Source of the DNA: Nitrospirota bacterium
Lineage (GTDB): Bacteria; Nitrospirota; UBA9217
DNA length: 7,876 bases
Assembly: GCA_013334545.1 (NCBI GenBank)
Contig: JAAXXJ010000129.1
Location: 1 to 7,876, forward strand
Reading direction: 5' to 3'
Part shown: piece by piece, positions 5,803 to 7,876 of the stretch
Position numbering within the stretch: position 1 is the first letter of the stretch
How the letters are laid out: the number at the start of each line of letters is the position of its first letter
The notes under the pieces: model-generated
Database searches by the model: none
What the model saw: the letters and a program-made list of their open reading frames with translations, nothing else
What the model was told of the DNA's origin: nothing
Made by a program: the position numbers and the translations under genes

Positions 5803-6900
5803 GTGGCAAAGATCCTCATAACAGGAAATGAAGCACTTGCCGAGGCAGCCATCCGCGCCGGCTGCAAGCAGTATTTCGGCTATCCCATTACGCCGCAGAA
5901 CGAGGTGCCGGAGTATATGTCCCGCCGCATGCCGGAGGTGGGTGGCACGTTCATCCAGGCCGAGAGCGAGCTCGCGGCAATCAGCATGGTCTACGGCGCT
6001 GCCGTCGTGGGCGAGCGCGCCATGACGTCATCGTCGAGCCCCGGCATCAGCCTCATGCAGGAGGCGCTCTCATACATGGCCGGGTGCGAGCTCCCTGCGG
6101 TGATCGTGAACATTCAGCGCGGCGGGCCCGGGCTCGGAAGCATCTCGGCCTCGCAGGCGGACTATTTCCAGGCGGTGAAGGGAGGCGGCCACGGCGACTA
6201 CAAGCTCCTCGTGTACGCGCCGGCCAATCTCCAGGAGGTCGTGGACCTCACGGTGAGGGCCTTCGACAAGGCCGATGAATACCGCACGCCGGTCATGATC
6301 CTGGGTGACGCCGTGATGGGCCAGATGATGGAGCCCGTAGAGCTGCCGGAATTTACGCGGAAGCAGCCGGACAAGCCCTGGGCTCTTACGGGCGCAAAGA
6401 AGGGGCAGCCCCCCAAGGTGATCCGGTCGCTCTTCATGCTGCCGGGCGAGGACGGCATGCTCGAGCAGCATAATTATAAGCTCAAAGCAAAGTACGACCT
6501 TATGGCCGAACGCGAAGTGATGGTCGAGACCATGCAGATGGACGACGCGGAGCTCGCTGTCGTGGCCTTCGGGACCTCTGCGCGCATCGCAAAAAGCGCC
6601 ATAGCGATCGCACGGGGTGAGGGGATCAAGGTCGGGCTCATCCGGCCCATCACGCTCTTCCCGTTCCCGGCGAAGGTCATCGCAAAAGCGGCGGAGAAGG
6701 TCGCTCATGTCCTCGTGGTGGAGATGAACCTCGGCCAGATGGTGGAGGATGTGCGGCTTGCGGTGAACGGCAGGGTGCCGGTATTGTTCTACGGCAGGCC
6801 GGGCGGCGCCATCCTGGGGGTGGATGACATCGCCCAGGCGATCCGGAGCAACGCCCAGTGCGGGGCACGGAACGAAGCGTGCTCTGCCCAGCAGCTCTGA
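5803..6900 (+). CDS. vorB: 2-oxoacid:ferredoxin oxidoreductase, alpha subunit (VorB/KorA type)
   Basis: This 365-residue subunit matches the pyrimidine-binding (alpha) chain of 2-oxoacid:ferredoxin oxidoreductases, which convert a 2-oxoacid and CoA to acyl-CoA, CO2 and reduced ferredoxin, or run in reverse. Family marks are the N-terminal GNEALAEAAIRAG (8-20), YPITP (27-31), QAESELAAI (52-60), TSSSSPGISLMQE (75-87), RGGPG (106-110), and the C-terminal transketolase-like domain with RPITLFPFP (281-289) and VVEMNLGQM (305-313). Length is normal and no frameshift is seen. The start is GTG 5803 with aggagag at 5787-5793. Branched-chain (Vor) versus 2-oxoglutarate (Kor) or pyruvate (Por) specificity cannot be fixed from one chain. 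It needs a TPP-binding beta chain and usually a gamma chain, which are not found immediately downstream. The tail after DDIAQAI (about 18 residues) is longer and more polar than is common. Confidence 0.9.
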   Translation: MAKILITGNEALAEAAIRAGCKQYFGYPITPQNEVPEYMSRRMPEVGGTFIQAESELAAISMVYGAAVVGERAMTSSSSPGISLMQEALSYMAGCELPAVIVNIQRGGPGLGSISASQADYFQAVKGGGHGDYKLLVYAPANLQEVVDLTVRAFDKADEYRTPVMILGDAVMGQMMEPVELPEFTRKQPDKPWALTGAKKGQPPKVIRSLFMLPGEDGMLEQHNYKLKAKYDLMAEREVMVETMQMDDAELAVVAFGTSARIAKSAIAIARGEGIKVGLIRPITLFPFPAKVIAKAAEKVAHVLVVEMNLGQMVEDVRLAVNGRVPVLFYGRPGGAILGVDDIAQAIRSNAQCGARNEACSAQQL

Positions 6901-6934
6901 GCATCGGGACGCCGGGCGCGAAGGAGGGACGGTC

Positions 6935-7828
6935 GTGGCGAAGGACAAGAGCATTCTGGATATGATCGGCAACACGCCGATGATGAAGCTTTCCCGCATG
7001 GCGAAGGCGGACAATGCCGAGGTGTGGGTGAAGCTCGAGGGGTTCAATCCCGGCGGCAGCGTAAAGGACCGCATTGCCCTCGCCATGATCGAGGAGGCGG
7101 AGCAACGGGGAAGGCTGAAGAAGGGCATGAAGATCGTGGAGCCCACGAGCGGCAACACCGGCATCGGGCTCGCCATGGTCGCGGCGGTGAAGGGCTATCC
7201 CATCGTCCTGACCATGCCCGAGTCCATGAGCATGGAGCGCCGCCAGCTCCTTTCGGCCTATGGCGCCGAACTTGTCCTGACGCCGGCTGCCAAGGGCATG
7301 CGGGGCGCTGTGGAGAAGGCCGGCGAGATCGCGGCTTCGGGCAAGGAGTATTTCATGCCGCAGCAGTTCGAGAATCCGGCGAACCCCATGGTCCACCGCC
7401 GGACAACGGCCCGCGAGATACTCGACTTCATGGGCGGGAAGCGCATTGACGCCTTTGTCGCCGGCGTCGGCACCGGCGGAACGATCACGGGCGTGGGCGA
7501 GGTGCTCCGGAAGAAGGCCAAGGGCGTCAGGATCTATGCTGTCGAACCAGCCGCGTCGCCGGTCCTCTCGGGCGGACAGGCCGGCCCCCATCCCATCCAG
7601 GGCATCGGCGCAGGCTTTGTGCCGGATGTGCTCAACAGGCAAGTCATCGATGAGATCATCCGGGTGAAAGGCGAGGATGCCTTTGAGACCGCCAGACGCA
7701 TGGCGCGCCAGGAAGGCCTGCTGGTCGGTATCTCATCCGGTGCAGCGGTATGGGCTGCTTTACTGGTAGCGCGCCGCCCGGAAAATGCTGGAAGTTGCGG
7801 CAGCAAAACAATGGGGCGTGTCAGTTAA
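6935..7828 (+). CDS. cysK: Cysteine synthase A (O-acetylserine sulfhydrylase), abnormal 3' end
   Basis: This PLP enzyme makes cysteine from O-acetylserine and sulfide in the cytoplasm. Start is GTG 6935, with a strong ribosome site aaggagg (6921-6927) 7 bases upstream and the conserved MIGNTP motif at residues 10-15. The PLP lysine is Lys44 in NPGGSVKDR; the substrate loop TSGNTG is at 71-76, the phosphate loop GVGTGGT at 177-183, and GISSGA (265-270) supplies the serine that contacts the PLP ring nitrogen. QGIGAGFVP (222-230) favours CysK over CysM. Homology holds to RRPENAG (280-286); relatives then continue with a beta strand and a LPDTGERYLS-like ending of about 20 residues. Here SCGSKTMGRVS and a stop follow instead, giving 297 residues. 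From G265 (base 7727) codons shift to A/T endings. The final residues are therefore probably not native, and the product may be damaged or a join artefact. It lies 34 bases after vorB and could be co-transcribed with it. Confidence 0.88.
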   Translation: MAKDKSILDMIGNTPMMKLSRMAKADNAEVWVKLEGFNPGGSVKDRIALAMIEEAEQRGRLKKGMKIVEPTSGNTGIGLAMVAAVKGYPIVLTMPESMSMERRQLLSAYGAELVLTPAAKGMRGAVEKAGEIAASGKEYFMPQQFENPANPMVHRRTTAREILDFMGGKRIDAFVAGVGTGGTITGVGEVLRKKAKGVRIYAVEPAASPVLSGGQAGPHPIQGIGAGFVPDVLNRQVIDEIIRVKGEDAFETARRMARQEGLLVGISSGAAVWAALLVARRPENAGSCGSKTMGRVS

Positions 7829-7876
7829 TGACGTTCGTGCTGAAACGCATCAGGTAGTTCACTCAGCAAGTGGCCG
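7770..7876 (+). other. Partial frame resembling IorB-type molybdopterin-binding oxidoreductase subunit
   Basis: In the frame one base ahead of cysK, a clean 35-codon reading runs from 7770 (just after TAG 7767-7769) to the window end. It reads RAARKMLEVAAAKQWGV, then 10 residues, then HQVVHSASG. This matches from memory the internal segment GAAARxMLxxAAAxxWGV...VxHxxSG of isoquinoline-1-oxidoreductase-like (IorB, xanthine dehydrogenase family) large subunits, which bind a molybdenum cofactor. It would be an internal piece of a protein of about 700 residues, with no start codon or ribosome site of its own here. Only 10 of the 29 codons from 7788 end in G or C, against 25 of the first 29 in cysK. 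It overlaps the last cysK codons, so the join may lie in DNA that reads sensibly in both frames. Confidence 0.5.

Noticed and set aside
6070..7176. Long minus-strand open frame (368 codons) opposite vorB and cysK
   Set aside because: It is a mirror frame of GC-rich coding DNA: composition is rich in His, Arg, Leu and Pro, it has no family motif, and both genes on the + strand are strongly conserved.
6677..7642. Minus-strand open frame of 321 codons opposite cysK
   Set aside because: It is complementary to the well-supported CysK coding region, has low-complexity His/Arg/Gly-rich sequence, and shows no recognisable domain.

Overview
The window looks like chromosomal DNA of a GC-rich anaerobic or facultatively anaerobic Gram-negative bacterium. 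A Nitrospirota or Desulfobacterota affiliation is my best guess. It rests on a small two-cluster ferredoxin next to a VorB/KorA-type 2-oxoacid:ferredoxin oxidoreductase subunit, a small soluble-type SppA, a secreted TPR protein, and intergenic spaces full of short palindromic and tandem repeats. This is pattern recognition, not a database result. All recognisable genes are on the + strand.

Layout. Bases 2-760 hold the 3' part of sppA, whose start lies outside the window. A patatin-like lipoprotein gene (908-2131) follows after about 150 bases. Bases 2132-2945 are a decayed stretch. It holds a YHS-domain pseudogene (2294-2675) with two single-base losses, cut short where a repeat begins, and a pair of long direct repeats (2655-2711 and 2742-2821), one of which carries an extra 23-base hairpin. 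A secreted TPR protein (2946-3530) is followed by about 200 bases of repeats: an imperfect palindrome at 3571-3660 and a 7-base tandem repeat at 3691-3718. Then come recN (3728-5428), a ferredoxin (5520-5726), the alpha subunit of a 2-oxoacid:ferredoxin oxidoreductase (5803-6900) and cysK (6935-7828).

How the genes relate. The ferredoxin and the VorB/KorA subunit are a functional pair: oxidative decarboxylation of a 2-oxoacid to acyl-CoA (or the reverse carboxylation), with electrons passing to or from ferredoxin. The usual TPP-binding beta and gamma subunit genes are not next to them; cysK (cysteine biosynthesis) follows instead. RecN (repair of double-strand breaks), SppA (membrane peptide turnover) and the patatin lipoprotein are independent functions.

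The right edge is anomalous. The last conserved part of CysK uses different codons from the rest of the gene. The CysK protein then loses its normal ending, while another frame (7770-7876) encodes what looks like an internal piece of an IorB-type molybdopterin-binding oxidoreductase subunit, also with AT-ending codons. I read this as a junction between two DNAs, either an assembly chimera or a real recombination. I found no convincing new multi-gene system, CRISPR array, tRNA or rRNA. The points most worth checking are the right-edge junction, the repeat families, and the broken YHS gene.
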